This document shows positions 18,654 through 30,948 of a stretch of DNA of 64,000 bases, piece by piece. The translations under genes were made by a program, and so were the position numbers. The notes below the pieces were generated by a model that did not search any database, was not told the DNA's origin, and was given only the letters and a program-made list of their open reading frames with translations. Source of the stretch: Monocercomonoides exilis (Eukaryota > Preaxostyla > Oxymonadida > Polymastigidae); contig LSRY02000026.1 of NCBI GenBank assembly GCA_001643675.2, positions 760,501 to 824,500 of the forward strand, read 5' to 3'. Within the stretch, counting starts at the first letter, position 1; every line of letters starts with the position of its first letter.

Positions 18654-21206
18654 GAAAGAAAACAAAGAAAATGCACGTTTGAGTTTATTCCTCAAAAAAT
18701 ATTATTTCAATTTTAATTCAAATATTTCTTTTTTAAACATATTTTCTGTTTTCAATCAAAATTTTCAAACAATAGAGAGACACAGCAAAGCAAGAATTGG
18801 CAGAAGGATCGAAGAAAGACAATAAAAAATGAGATAAATGAAAAGCATAAAGAAGAAGAACACGATAATATCGCAGCGATCCTTAATGGAAAAGTATCTC
18901 TTGTAAGTGGATAATTCAATGATTTTATTTTATCGATTGTTTCTAATTATTTTGCAAATATTGAAGTTAATTGATCTTGTAATTTTGAAACTCGTAATTG
19001 TTTTTGTCTTTTTAATTCTATTCATAAAATATTAAAAAATAAATTAATGGAATATTTATTCATGTTTTTATTTCCTTTTATTTAAAATAAAAGCAAAAGC
19101 GAAAATTCCATTCTTATCTTTTCAATTATTTTCTACAAGAATCTTCATTGAACGAATATTCACATTCCATATTCTTCAAATAGATTCATTTTTGATCGAA
19201 CATTCATTTCTTTAGTCATTTCCTCTTGAAATTTCTGGTAAACTTTTTAATTTCTCTTTCTCACTGCTTTCTCGATGAATTTGAGAAGGAGAAGGCGAAA
19301 TATGAAATGAAAATTCGCGAGTAAGAATTCAATGGTATCAATGAAGAAGTTTTCGTTGAAAGATTTCAGATAACAACTTTGTGAGTACCAAATACAACAG
19401 CAAACATGGCTGAAAATGAAGCTAATCCAATGCTCCAATTCAGAATGAGAATGACAGAACAAGTCAATCAAAATTAATTGCTTTTGCATTCTTCTCATTT
19501 TTGCTCATCTTTTACCTCTTATTTCCTTTATTCTTTTTCTTTCTTTTCAATTTGTCTTCCTTCGCTTTTCTCTTCATTCCTTTTCTCTCTTCTTCTCGCA
19601 TTAGGTTACTCATTTCATCCATTTCTTCTTCAAATACAATTCTTCAAAAAGATATTCATTCCATTTCTTTCTCTTCCTTTTTCTTTCATAATTCTGTTTT
19701 CACCTGCATTTGCCAATTGATGGAGAAGAAGAAGAAACCTCACTTTCATTCTTTTCTCACTTCATTATCCAAAAGTTCAGCTCCAATAGCATTTCCTCTT
19801 CAGCAGCTTTGCTTTCGCATGAATGAATATTTTTTCATTCATCAATCATTTTTCATCTTTATTCTGTTTCCTTGACTAATCTCTCTCAATCTCTGCTCAA
19901 AATTGTTCTTTTCCTCTCCGTTTTTCTTCAATTCATGAAATGTTCCAAAAATCTATTCTTCCAAACCCACTTTTTTCTCAAGCCCAATGCAAAAGCAATG
20001 CATTTATGAAAATATAAAACCTTTCATTTTGGCTTGCCGAGAATGAAATTGAGAATGAGAGGTCAATGAATCAACAGCTTTGATGCAAACAGTTGATATG
20101 TTCAATAGAAAAGTCTTTCTTCACTTTTTCACTTTCATTCAAAATATTTCTGTTTTTATTGACGAACAAAAAACAATTGAAGATTAAGAAGATGAAGAAG
20201 AAGGCGAAGAAGATGAAGAAATCTGATGAACGAGGCGATCAAAAATATCCACAAACAGCTCTATGATGATGCAGATTGAATGAAATAATAGTTGAAAAAA
20301 AAGAAGATGTTAATGGACAGGTTATAGAAAGACAAATTGAGTTGAGTCATGAATTCGCAGGCAAAGGTAACCTTTCATTACAAAGCGATGCTGAAAACAG
20401 AAAGATTCTCTTTGGATACTCATTTGAAATCGTGTCTGGCCGAAGGCCTTGAAGATCAATGGAAAACATCCGAACTTTCCAATGGCTGTTCACAACAACA
20501 CAAAAGATTCCCCTGAGCACAATTCGAAATATTTGTTGCTCTCTTCATTCTGATGCAACTGAAGTTGGATTCGAGAAAAATCACTTTCCTTCCAAATCAT
20601 ATGTCCACAATTGTATGCAGAGGAATAACCTTGTTAATTTATTTCTCGGACGCATCTCGCGGGAAAGTTGTCTTCGCTATATTTCCCTCTTCCAATATCA
20701 TTTTTGCAGAAAGAAAATGGCTTCTGTCTTCAAATGTTCAGCAGCACCAAAAGAAATATTAAATGTGTTTCTTTTGACTTTTCTGTCACATCTCACTTTT
20801 GGGATTACCTCCTTTTCTGCAGGCGTCGGCCTTCATTGCTTTTCTCCAAACAATGCTTTTCTGAATAATGCAAGATTAATTAGTTATTCAAGCACAGGTT
20901 CTCTGTCTTCAATCACTCATTTGACATTTTCTCCTGCTATCATTTCGTATTTAGTCAAGTTCTTCAGTCCAGTCAATCCACGCATGTTTTCGGTAATTCA
21001 TCATTTTATCTTCCACTGCTCATCAGAATCATGTGATCCTGATGATGCTTCTTTATTTTTTTGTAATAAAATCAAAAGTAGAAAGCTAAAATTTGTGGAT
21101 CACTTAATTACTAAATGATATAAAAGATTTATCTGTTTTTGTGTTAAAAAAAAGATTTGATCAATATTAAAAAATGATTGTTTTATTATTTGACAGGAAT
21201 TTTTTT
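18654..21206. other. Degraded gene or transposon debris
   Basis: No intact gene. A short open stretch at about 18775-18911 reads NEINEKHKEEEHDNIAAILNGKVSL and loosely resembles RLERMARILIDGKARL in the N-terminal region of the Tigger copy at 45170-45559. A run at 20310-20450, and open frames in two registers at 20459-21118, look like a frame-disrupted coding region (LEDQWKTSELSNG, FADA-like and CFSPNNAFLNNARL segments), but I recognise no family. The middle (19250-20150) is pyrimidine-rich low-complexity sequence. Confidence 0.4.
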
Positions 21207-22370
21207 TCAAAAAAATGTGATCCGGAAAAAAAGGTTAATTTGCGAATGATAAAAGCATTAATATAAAAAAAGAAATAATACACAAACAAAATAAAATGAC
21301 AAGAATTACAAAGGGCTCGATTCAAAAGAAAATACATATACTGCGCGATCAAGGGAAAGGAAGAAACGAAATTGCTCGTTTATTAAATATTTCAGTCAAT
21401 ACTGCAAAAAAGTACTTAAAAACAAACCATATTCAAACAAAACGGCTGGTTAGATGCAAACTCGGAAGGCCACTTATTCTTACGCCTGCGCTGTTGAGGA
21501 AAGCAAAAAAAGAATCAAAATGCAAGCAAATTCGAAGAGCCAGAGATCTAACCGATTATCTTGGTGTGAATTGCAGCAATTCCACTGCTCATCGACTATT
21601 GCGCTTGATAAATAGAAAATACACAAAGAGAAAAATCAAACCTTTCCTATCAAAGAATGCTTGTGAGAAAAGAAACGAATTTTCTGAAAAACATTTAAGG
21701 GATGATGAATTATGGGAACTTACGATCTTCGCTGATGAAAAAAAATTCAATTTATTTGGACCAGATAATACAAGAATGGAATGGATTGAAAAAGATAATG
21801 AGGAAATTTTCGACCATCAAAGTCAGAATAAACATGAAAAAATAAATATATGGGCTGCAGTGGGTTATAATTTCAAATCACCAATCGTTTTTGTCAGTGA
21901 AACAATGAATTCTGAGGAATATTGTCGTATTTTGAAATTTTCATTGATTCCTTATGCACGCAAGCGGTTCAATAATAATTGGAGATTTATCCACGATAAT
22001 TCACCAATTCATCGTTCCATTAAGGTGCAAAATGTTATCAGAGATTTTTCAATAATTAGCGTAGAATGGCCACCTTATTCTCCAGATTTAAATATCATCG
22101 AAAATGTGTGGAGCATTTTATCTAGGATGGTTTTCAAAGATGGAAAACCAAAGAAAGATGTGAATGAGCTGAAACAATCAATTTTGGATGCCTGGAATGA
22201 AATTGAAATGGATATTATTAATAAACTTGTTCATTCGATGTACAAACGACTAAAAACGGTTATATTGAATGAAGGAGGATCAATCAACTATTAATATATT
22301 TTGATTATGTTATTGGAATTAATTTTTGAAATTTTTCTTTTTTTTTAAAATTCAGATCACATATTTTTGA
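21207..22370 (+). mobile_element. Tc1/mariner-type DNA transposon
   Basis: A DD34E transposase gene between inverted ends: 21207-21226 (TCAAAAAAATGTGATCCGGA) against the reverse complement of 22351-22370, 16 to 17 of 20 bases matching. The outermost ends and the TA duplication could not be fixed in the surrounding T-rich sequence, so the true element may be slightly longer. Confidence 0.7.
21296..22294 (+). CDS. Tc1/mariner transposase (DD34E)
   Basis: 332 residues, the usual length for the family, with an ATG start. The N-terminus has a helix-turn-helix (GKGRNEIARLLNISVNTAKKYL, about 21-42), then a basic GRP linker (KLGRPLIL) of GRPR-hook type, then a second DNA-binding region. The catalytic domain has the first aspartate in FADEKKFNLFG, the second in FIHDNSPIHRS and the glutamate in WPPYSPDLNIIENVW. 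Exactly 34 residues separate the last two acids, which gives DD34E, the Tc1 type. No stop or frameshift is visible, so the enzyme may be active. No intron is apparent. Confidence 0.92.
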   Translation: MTRITKGSIQKKIHILRDQGKGRNEIARLLNISVNTAKKYLKTNHIQTKRLVRCKLGRPLILTPALLRKAKKESKCKQIRRARDLTDYLGVNCSNSTAHRLLRLINRKYTKRKIKPFLSKNACEKRNEFSEKHLRDDELWELTIFADEKKFNLFGPDNTRMEWIEKDNEEIFDHQSQNKHEKINIWAAVGYNFKSPIVFVSETMNSEEYCRILKFSLIPYARKRFNNNWRFIHDNSPIHRSIKVQNVIRDFSIISVEWPPYSPDLNIIENVWSILSRMVFKDGKPKKDVNELKQSILDAWNEIEMDIINKLVHSMYKRLKTVILNEGGSINY

Positions 22371-23235
22371 CAAATTATTTTTTCTATTTTCAAAAAAATC
22401 GTTCTTTTTTTTATTGTTTTCGAAAAGAGAAAAGAAAATTAACTCTATTGCAAAGCATTAATTTGTTTGATAATAATAATAATTGCATGCAATTTTTTTC
22501 TTTCACAACTGTTGGTTCATTTCTTCAATTTTTGTCAGCGGATCAGTTATTTTTGATGGTCAGTGTTCATTCAATGAAATATAATCTGAATTTGTTTTAA
22601 CATCTTGCACCAAATAAAATTTATGAAAATCATGTATCTTCCGTATCTTCGTATATTTCTCAATGGCTATATAATAATCTGCTCCATTCACATTGTTATG
22701 CTCTCCAAAGTGGAGATTGGCCATTTCAATAAAAAGTCAGATTCCTGCACTTTGGAAAGGATACAGATGGAAATATTTTCACAACATATAGAACAATACA
22801 AAATACATACACTATGTCTTTTGCGTTAATGAAATTGTTGTGTTCCACTTGACCATCCAATTTCGAAAAATCATCAGATTGAATTTCAAAAATATAGCAT
22901 CTCCATCATTGTCTGCTGTGACCATGCAAAACAATTTATCTTATTCTGCAGAAAATGTTCATTCACTGTTCTCTCATTTTGTCAATGTTTATTCTTGACT
23001 TTGAAAATGTCTTTCGATCATTGAATCCATAACTACAAACAGAAAAAACAAATCCTTTTTTTATCTTTGTCATCCTTTGTCAAAAATGTTTACACAAGAA
23101 AAAACAGTGTGAAAGCTAATTTTTTAAGACATATTTGAGATTTTATTCTCCTTCATTTTCTAATATGAAATGAAATGTGGATTCAATACGAATGATGAAT
23201 TTTCATTGTTTTCTTGGTGCAATGCATTTTTGAAA
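22371..23235. other. Non-genic AT-rich spacer
   Basis: Short open frames (for example 22367-22600) are T-rich translations without recognisable similarity. No RNA gene or repeat seen. Confidence 0.55.
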
Positions 23236-24768
23236 ATGCAGGAAACGAGTGTCACTAAAAGATTTAATGGTTTGCAAACATTGTTGCACTTTAATTTTTG
23301 TTGATTTCATTAATTTTTTTCAACATAATTAAAGAATTATTTGATAAACTTGAACATTGTGATGAGGATGAGCAAAAACAGAAAATCGAAGAAATGAATG
23401 AAATGATTAATGAAATGAATAAAGAAGAATTTAAAACTGTTTTCACAAAAGAAATGTTCGACAAAGTTGATGAAATGATTGAAGAAAAAAAATTGCCTTT
23501 GGAGAACGCCATTTTGTTGCTAAAGCGCATTGGATATTGCAATGTAATGAAACATTTTTCATCATATTCTTTTGATAAATCATTATTGGGCAAATGGTTG
23601 AGAGAGATAATTTTTGAAGAATTGAAGAAAAAAGAAGAAAAGAACGAAATGCTTTTTGTTGATCTTTGCGAATGCTATCTTCTGCTGAGCTTAGGGAATT
23701 CGCAGGATTTGCGTTTAATTTGTATTCTCTGCCTTCTGAAAGAAGCCTCGAAAAAAGAGGAAAACGAGGAAGTTCAAAAAGATGTGGAAATGGCTTTATT
23801 TGCATTGAGTTGCATCGGAAAATATTATGTATGAGCATTTCTATTTCCTTTCTGGAGTTATTATATTGAATTTTTTATATTTTAATAAGATTTTTGATGG
23901 AGAATTGCATTTGAATGAAATCAAAGAAATTATTGAATATCACCAGGAACATCGCAACCTCTCTCAGCTTGCATATCAATCTGCTTGGGCGTTTTTGATT
24001 AACCTAACATATTTTGATAGAAGTTTTGGTAGCGTTATTGTGAATGAGCTGCATTTTATGAAAGAAGAAACAAAAGCATTGGAGGAGATAAGAAATGATA
24101 TGGTTTGGAAGAAAAACGAAAAAGAAAAAGAAATGAAAAAAGGAATTGTTTTGGAGAGATGTCTCGATGCTTTGAATGCCTTTGGTAGATTGGGGCTAAT
24201 ACGGAATAAGGAATTCATTAAACTGACAACGCTTCTCATGGGTCTGTGCAGAACAACTCGGGGCAACTACAGATACGCATGTGAGAAATGCTTTTTAATT
24301 TATGTGAAGATCATTTTGCGAAAAGCAGAATCTTCTGATTGTTTGCCAAGTGTCGAAGCTGTTGGCTTCGTTTTGGAGGAAATGTGTCAACCAACGATTA
24401 ACAGCGAAGAAATAGTTTATAGTATGCGAGTATTTCATAATATTTCGAGAATAATGCACTCAAATGAGGAAAAGAAAAACATCTTCATTTCGATTTTTTG
24501 GTTTGTATGGAACCGGCCGAATGGAAAGGTCAAAGAAGAAAGTGAAAAAGCAAAGCAGAAAATGATGCTATACAGGAAGCTACGCGAAAAGATGGAAGAA
24601 GAAGGATACGAAGATATTATTGTCAGTTTCAAGAATGCAGTGTTGGAGCCTAATCTTACACAGAGAATAACCGGAAGGGAATTCGGATTCGATAAGTCAG
24701 CCAGTGCCAGTGATCATTTTTCAAATATTTTTCATTTTTTTCAACAAAAGATCACTTTCAAAAAATGA
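23236..24768 (+). CDS. Helical-repeat-like family protein, copy 1 (three exons)
   Basis: Exons inferred at 23236-23269, 23335-23828 and 23890-24768 (468 residues). Exon 1 gives MQETSVTKRFN, which joins in frame to ELFDKLEHCDEDEQKQKI. The second junction (GKYY to IFDGELHLNEIKEII) is supported by the paralogue at 27029-28498, which has an intron at the same place. Introns are 65 and 61 bp, start GTTTGC and GTATGA, and both end in AAG. The product is wholly helical and rich in E/K, with repeats resembling armadillo/HEAT folds and segments such as LPLENAILLLKRIGY, HLNEIKEIIEYHQEHRNLSQLAYQSAW and EEEGYEDIIVSF. I know this as a multigene family in Monocercomonoides-type genomes, function unknown. 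The last ~45 residues diverge from the paralogue. Confidence 0.75.
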
Positions 24769-27028
24769 AATCAAATCACACAATAATATTGTGAACGCGC
24801 GTGTATTCATGAAGTTTTCGTGATTCTTTATTGAATGACCCTTGAAAATGATTTTTTGATCAAAAGGGATGGGCCATTTCAAAATAGTATCTTGTCATTA
24901 TAGTAACATTTCTTTGATTTTCACTAACATCTTTTCAAAAATTTGTGGGAATTGTGATACTCCTTCTTGCCAGTCGTATCTTTAACAAGATTAACAATTT
25001 GAAAAAGTTTCAAAAAGAAAAAGAAATAAGAAATTCTTATTCAACATTGCAAAAAGACAGAGAAATAAAAGCCTCGTCATTTCAAAAATGTGATTGTTTT
25101 TTGTTAAATTTTTTGACTGAAGAGTTTTTGCTAAAAAGGTAATAATATAGCTGAATATCAGAATGAAGATGGATTTGGAATGAAAAATAAGAGCGAAAGA
25201 GAAAAGAGGAGGAAGAGGAAGAAAGAATTCTTTTCGAATATAATGTCAAATTTTTGGATTAATCAAACAACAACGATTTGTTTCAAAATTTTCTTATATT
25301 TTTTCGATCAAAACCTTCCACTATGAAGCTAAAATAATACAGAAAAATTCAAAGATAAAGATAAATATTTTTCAATAACGTGCAGAAAAAAATTCTTTAA
25401 CAAAATATTTTGCCCCATATTCGCTTTCTGAAAAATCGAAGAAAATGTTTCTATCAATTTATTCTGGTGAAATGCAAAAAAGTACTCGAAATGGAGAACG
25501 GCAATGAGATAAATGAATAAAGTGGAGAAGAAGAAAAAGAAGCAGAAGATAAAGCGAAAACGTTAACAATCAAACGAAGAAGGATGTTTCTCCAGCATTT
25601 AAAATTCTCCGGATATGGTTCTCGGATATTTTTGATGAGAAATTTTTAAGACATAAGTTGAAGAAGCGAAGGAGAAGGAAAAGGAGAAAGTAGAATTTAC
25701 CCATCAGATTATTAGAGAAAAGATAGGTTGAAATTCAGTAGAAAAGAGATATGGAGAAATAATTATCCTTTCAAAGAGGAAAAAAGAAGAGGAAAAAATG
25801 GATGGAAATGAGGAAAAAGAATATAGAAACGAAAAGTGAATTAAAAAAGATAAAGATGCGCAAAATGTATTCGCAAATTTCAATTTTCAAAGAAATTACA
25901 ATTAACTCATAAAATTGCATTGCTTTAAACATTTCTTTGTAGCCATAATCGTCCTATTCGTTTTATTCTTCTTCTTATTTTTTTTTTCTAATTTTACTTA
26001 TTCTTCCACTTCTTCTTCTTCTTCTTCTTCTTCTGCTTCTTCTCAGCAAAATACCAACCAGAACTCTTCTTCTTCTTCTTCTTCTTCTTCTTCTTCTTCT
26101 TCTTCTTCTTCTTCTTCTTCTTCTTCTTCTTCTTCTTCTTCTTCTTCTCCTCCTCCTCCTTCTTCTTCTTCTTCTTCTTCTCCTCCTTCTCCTTCTCCTT
26201 CTCCTTCTCCTTCTCCTTCTCCTTCTCCTTCTTATTATTCAGAATTTTTAACTTTATTTCCATCATCTTTGTTTTCTTCTTTTTCTTCCTCCAATTCAAG
26301 AAGCATTTCTAATTTCAAATTCTTCGCAAAAAGCCCATCAACTCAAATGAACAATTCGATTTTGATTTTTATTTTAATTCTTCTCTCTTTCTCTTTCTCT
26401 CTCAATCTTCGAGGGAGGTATCAAAACTCCCATCAGAATTTCTTTCTCTTCTCTAATATTTGAACAAAGCATTTTAGCAACCTTCAGGTGCTGCAAACGG
26501 ATTATTTTAACTTTTGGAAATGGAAATGAAGAAGAATGAATAAACAGGCAGAGGAAAGCGTTTGGGTTGAATGTTTCTCTTAACTTGAATCAGCATCAAC
26601 ATCGTTGTTTGCTGTTTTTGTTGTCTTTTCAACGTTCTCTGAGGTTTTTTGGTATTCCTTGAAAGCAAAGGAAGAATTGAAAAAACATATTTTTTTTTTT
26701 TGCCAATGAGCTGAAAAGAGGTTGTTTTGAGAAAATCAATCAAAAGAATGAATGAAGGCTTAGAAATAAAAAAGATTTGTTAACTCATTTTTGGAAGAAC
26801 TTTGGTGAAAGAAAGAAGAAAATGGAGAAATTCATGATTTTTTATATTTAAATTTGGAAAAAAAAATTCAATTATTTTTGTTCTTGATTCACTTCATTTT
26901 GATGAATCTGGATAATAAATCACTTTTAAAACAAACATATGAAAATAAATTTTTGTACCGTTTTGTGAAATGAATAAAAAAAGAGAAAGTGAAATTGTGA
27001 ATCATGAAACTCCAAGCATCTCATTTCC
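24769..27028. other. Low-complexity spacer between convergent genes
   Basis: No supported gene. It contains purine-rich runs and the TTC/CTT microsatellite at 26004-26232. A 182-codon open frame over the microsatellite (polyserine product) starts at a TTG and lacks any recognisable domain, so I treat it as a by-product of the repeat. Confidence 0.55.
26004..26232. repeat. TTC/CTT trinucleotide microsatellite
   Basis: Nearly pure TTC repeats, interrupted by a short unique block at about 26033-26064, then shifting to CTC and to a hexanucleotide CTTCTC array (about 26180-26230). The strand is strongly pyrimidine-rich and could form triplex DNA. Confidence 0.9.
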
Positions 27029-28498
27029 TCAAACATTTACAAAATAATCATAAATATTCAACAACAATTCTGGATTATATATGAAGCGAATTGAAATTAC
27101 TTCATAAAAGCTGGTGATAGTATCTTCATATCCTTCTTCTTCCAGCTTTTCGAATATCTCCATTTTTGTTGCCTTTCTTTTAACTTCTTCCATTTCATTA
27201 TCCTTCTTTTCTTTCAATCGATTTGAAACATTCGTAAAGAATTGTAAGCATTCATATACCATACCTTCATTCAATGTTCGTCGATGCATTTCCTCTAAAA
27301 AAGCATCAATTGCTCCACTTTTCAGCAAGTCATCAATTTCCACATTTCTATTTTCTGCTGCACTTCTCAAGGAAAAAATGCACCAGTAGCAAATTTCCCT
27401 GTGATTATCCTTCGCTGCTCGAAATACTCTAACTATGCTTCTGAAAAGCTCAACAAGTTCTTCATTCCACAATTGACAACTGCTAAAAAAAATCTCAAGT
27501 GTTTGGATCCATCTCCGAATTACTAGCACTTCATTCGCTTCTTCTTTGCTCATTTCCTCAAATTTATTCTTCCAATTCAAGCACTTTGTTAGCTCTTCCA
27601 GTTCTCTTGCTGCTTCTCTAGCAAAGTGTAATTCGTTCACAATAACTCTTTCCAAGCTTTTATCGCTGTAAAATCTGTCTATAAAAAATTGCCAAGCAGA
27701 TTGATAGGCAAGTCGAATATGATTGTTATGTTTCTGATGATATTGGATAATCTCTTTGATTTCTTTTAAGTACTGTTTTTGTTCAATTTCCTTTTTAATA
27801 AAAGATAAGAAAAATTCAAATAATAAAACAAATTAATTTTGCAAAGCAATCAAGCCAGCTCAACACACTTTAAATTGTCCAATATTTGACAAAGCCAACA
27901 AAGCCATTTCCACTTCTTTCTGAGTCTCCTCGCTTTCCTCTTTCTTCAATGCAGCTTTCAGAAGGCAAGGCACACATATCAAAATCAACTCCGAATTAAC
28001 CAGGATGCTAAGCAAAATATAACATTCACAAAAATCAATAAGAAGCTTTTCGTTTCTTTTTTCTTTTTCCTTCTTCTCCTCTTCTTCTGCCATATTTTTT
28101 AATTTTTTACCCAGCGAAGACAAATGAAAGCATGAATTCCACATGTTTTTCAGCACATTGCTATATCCAATATGCTTCAGCAGCAAAATTGCATTTTCCA
28201 TTGACATTTTCTTTTCTTCAATCATTTTGTTCATTTTGTCATACAGTTCTGTCTTGAAAACAGAATCGAACATTTCTTTATTCATTCCTTCTATTATTTC
28301 ATTCAATTCTTCAATTTTCTGTTTCTGTTCTTCATCTTTGTATATATCAAGCTCAGAAAACAAATCTTCAATAAATTTATTAATTACCGAAACGCTGAAC
28401 ATTCAAAAAATTGAAAAAATTCACAAACTTGAAATTTTATCTTCAAGAGACGGCTCCTGAATATCATCATTGGATTTATATTTGTTGTGCATTTCCAT
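27029..28498 (-). CDS. Helical-repeat-like family protein, copy 2 (three exons)
   Basis: Exons inferred on the minus strand at 28498-28429, 28365-27869 and 27790-27029 (442 residues). Exon 1 reads MEMHNKYKSNDDIQ... and ends KIS; it joins to NLFSELDIYKDEEQKQKI, matching the FNELFDKLEH start of copy 1. The exon 2/3 junction joins IGQFK to EIEQKQYLKEIKEII. Introns are 63 and 78 bp, begin GTTTGT and GTGTGT, and end GAAG and AAAAG. Motifs shared with copy 1 are MENAILLLKHIGY, VEMALLALSNIG, LAYQSAWQF, VIVNELHF and EEEGYEDTITSF. The two genes are convergent (tail to tail), 2.3 kb apart. Function unknown; probably a protein-protein interaction scaffold, by fold impression only. Confidence 0.75.
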
Positions 28499-29924
28499 TC
28501 TGTCTATTTTTATCAAAGATCAATTTACAGCTAAATTTCTAACAAAAAACAGAAAAGCAATAACAATATTGTCGAAAATTGACAAAATTAAAATATAATT
28601 GTCAAACTCAATTCTTTTGCTCAGTAAAAAAAAAATCTGTGTTAAAAAAGAAATCGCAAAGAAGCTGCAATATTGGTCGTATTTAGCCAAATACAAAAGA
28701 GTTTAATTTCTGTCTGATCGAACCAACAATAATTCATTTCATCGAAATGGATAGAATTTCGAATGAAAACTTGAACATGTCGGAAAGTATCCCACATGTC
28801 TGAAATTGATTATTAAAAAAAATATCTATTTAAACATTCTGAGTGGAACAAAGAAGGGGAAATTTGGTGCTTTTTTGAACTTTTCAAAAAAAGTGACAAA
28901 AAAGCAACAATTTGCGCATTAAACTGTGCATTTAAACATTGTTGCAGATTAAAATTCAAACATAAGTATTTAAATTTTAGCACTCACATTTTGTTTCATC
29001 TGGAAGCTTTCCTTGTCAGAAATGATTTTTCCTGTAATTTCAGAGTGTTTGCTGATTTCAGTGAATGTTTCAAATATTATGTGTTGAGTTAAGTTTTGAA
29101 ATATTTGGATACTTTTATTATTTGTTGCTTTCTTGAGTGGGTTGTTCAGGCTGAAGGAAGATTGATGAAGATGATCATTATTTCGTTGTCACGAATTTTT
29201 GAAGCTCTAACGGATGATAATTGACGCATAAGGGACCTAATCAAGGCAACGATGGACAGCATTGTTAATCGATCAATGAAAAAGATTCTATTTCAAAAGA
29301 TTTTGAAACTGAGCAAAGTTGAAAAAATTCGAGATGGTAAAGGGAGATTATTACAATATTGCAATCAAATAGCAACCGAGTTTTTGAAATCATTTCAAAA
29401 TTTTTATCGTTCAGTGGTGTTAACGCTTTAAGTGTATTTTTCTGAAGACACTTGTTATGTTTTTCGGAAAATTCATCACCTTGGATCGTTTTGATGGTTA
29501 TCGTCTATTCACCGATTTCGGGGCGGATTTTAAACGCAAACTCTGAAACAGTAGGAGCGATGCCGAAGCAAGTCCGACAGGATAGAACAGATTGCGATTG
29601 AAGTGTTTGATTAATTTGAGGTGTGTTATCCAATTCATGAAACATTTAAACAATTTTTATTTAAATAAGAAAGAAAGATATCATGAAAAATAAAAATTGT
29701 TTTAATTTTTTCGGCAATGATGATTTCATCTTTTCTCCTTTACTTTTTTTCTTTTTCTTTTTCTTTTTCTTTTTCTTTTGGTGTTACACAGATGTTCTTT
29801 TGACTTTAGTTTAATAAAATTAATTGGATGGGAAGAAATGACAAAAGACAAGCAGCTTCAATTTGAGAGGCAAGAAGATGAGCTTATTTAAAAAAAGGTG
29901 TCATCTCATTCAGATTGAAAATTT

Positions 29925-29955
<31 letters not shown>

Positions 29956-30312
29956 GTGAGGAAAAGATAAATATTAGGATTTCGAAAACCATCCGATGTC
30001 TTGTGCCTTTTTTCCAAAAGTCAATTTTTAAATAATTGTGATAAAAGCATGAAAATATGAAGGATTTACATGAGTATTTTTATTTTTTTGAATTTTGGTT
30101 TTTTTTTTCTTTGAAAATAAAAAATGGTTTCCCCAGAAGAATCTTTCCGCAAATTGAAGGAATTAATTTCAACCGCTGAGGCCAAAAAACAAATTATTAC
30201 TTCGAATTAATTTTTTAGTATCAAACCGAAGAAAGAGGTTCATAACTTTGAGAATAAGAACAAAACATTCATTACTATCAACATTTAAATGCTGAGCGAA
30301 AAAATTGTTTGA
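28499..30312. other. Non-genic stretch
   Basis: AT-rich, with a poly-T run at about 29930-29955 and a CTTTTT array near 29742-29778. The part from about 29130 to 29600 is less AT-rich and may be decayed coding sequence (RCRSKSDRIEQIAIEVFD in one frame), but stops interrupt every frame. Nothing further supported. Confidence 0.5.
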
Positions 30313-30912
30313 TCAAGATTGTATGCTGGTGAATGGAATGTCATCTCCCATTCTTTCCAGCTTATCGTAACGATCAGAGCCAAAAAATACCTTTAATATT
30401 TCTTGCGTCTTTTTTCGGTTTCTTTCCTCTATGTATTTTCTTTCTTCATCGTCAAGTTCATTGAAAGAAGCTTCCTGTTCGCTATCCATTTTCGCACTTT
30501 CCGCTTGTTTCAGTTCAAAATCTGAATTCTGAATGGGCAGCGAAGAAGAAGAAAACGGAGTGAAAGGCGAAACAATCTGGCTCTTTTCAGTTTCAGACTG
30601 CTCATTTCCTGCCTCTCTTTTCCTGGACAATGAATTCCTGTTAAAAGACAGATTGGATACCGCCGAAGGGTGCAGGAAATCAAATGGTGCACAAACAATC
30701 GGTGCGCTACTACCAACATTCAGCCTCCGAAGCAGCTGATTCAACGACGAGTCAAGTGACTCCATCTCTCCTGAATTCTTGTGGCTAAATTTTCCTCTTC
30801 TGCTGCAGGCTCCTCTTTCTTCGTCAATGCCTTCGTCTTCTTCAATTTCAGAGATCTGCTCATCGTTGTACAGTCGTCTGGAATTTGAAGATGTTCCTTT
30901 TGCATTGAAAGC

Positions 30913-30948
<36 letters not shown>

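Noticed and set aside
19478-19875. Two overlapping plus-strand frames with F/S/L-rich products
   Set aside because: Pyrimidine-rich low-complexity DNA gives hydrophobic translations in all frames; no start context or domain.
25915-26463. 182-codon polyserine open frame
   Set aside because: It starts at TTG, follows the TTC microsatellite and has no domain; both strands are open only because the repeat lacks stops.
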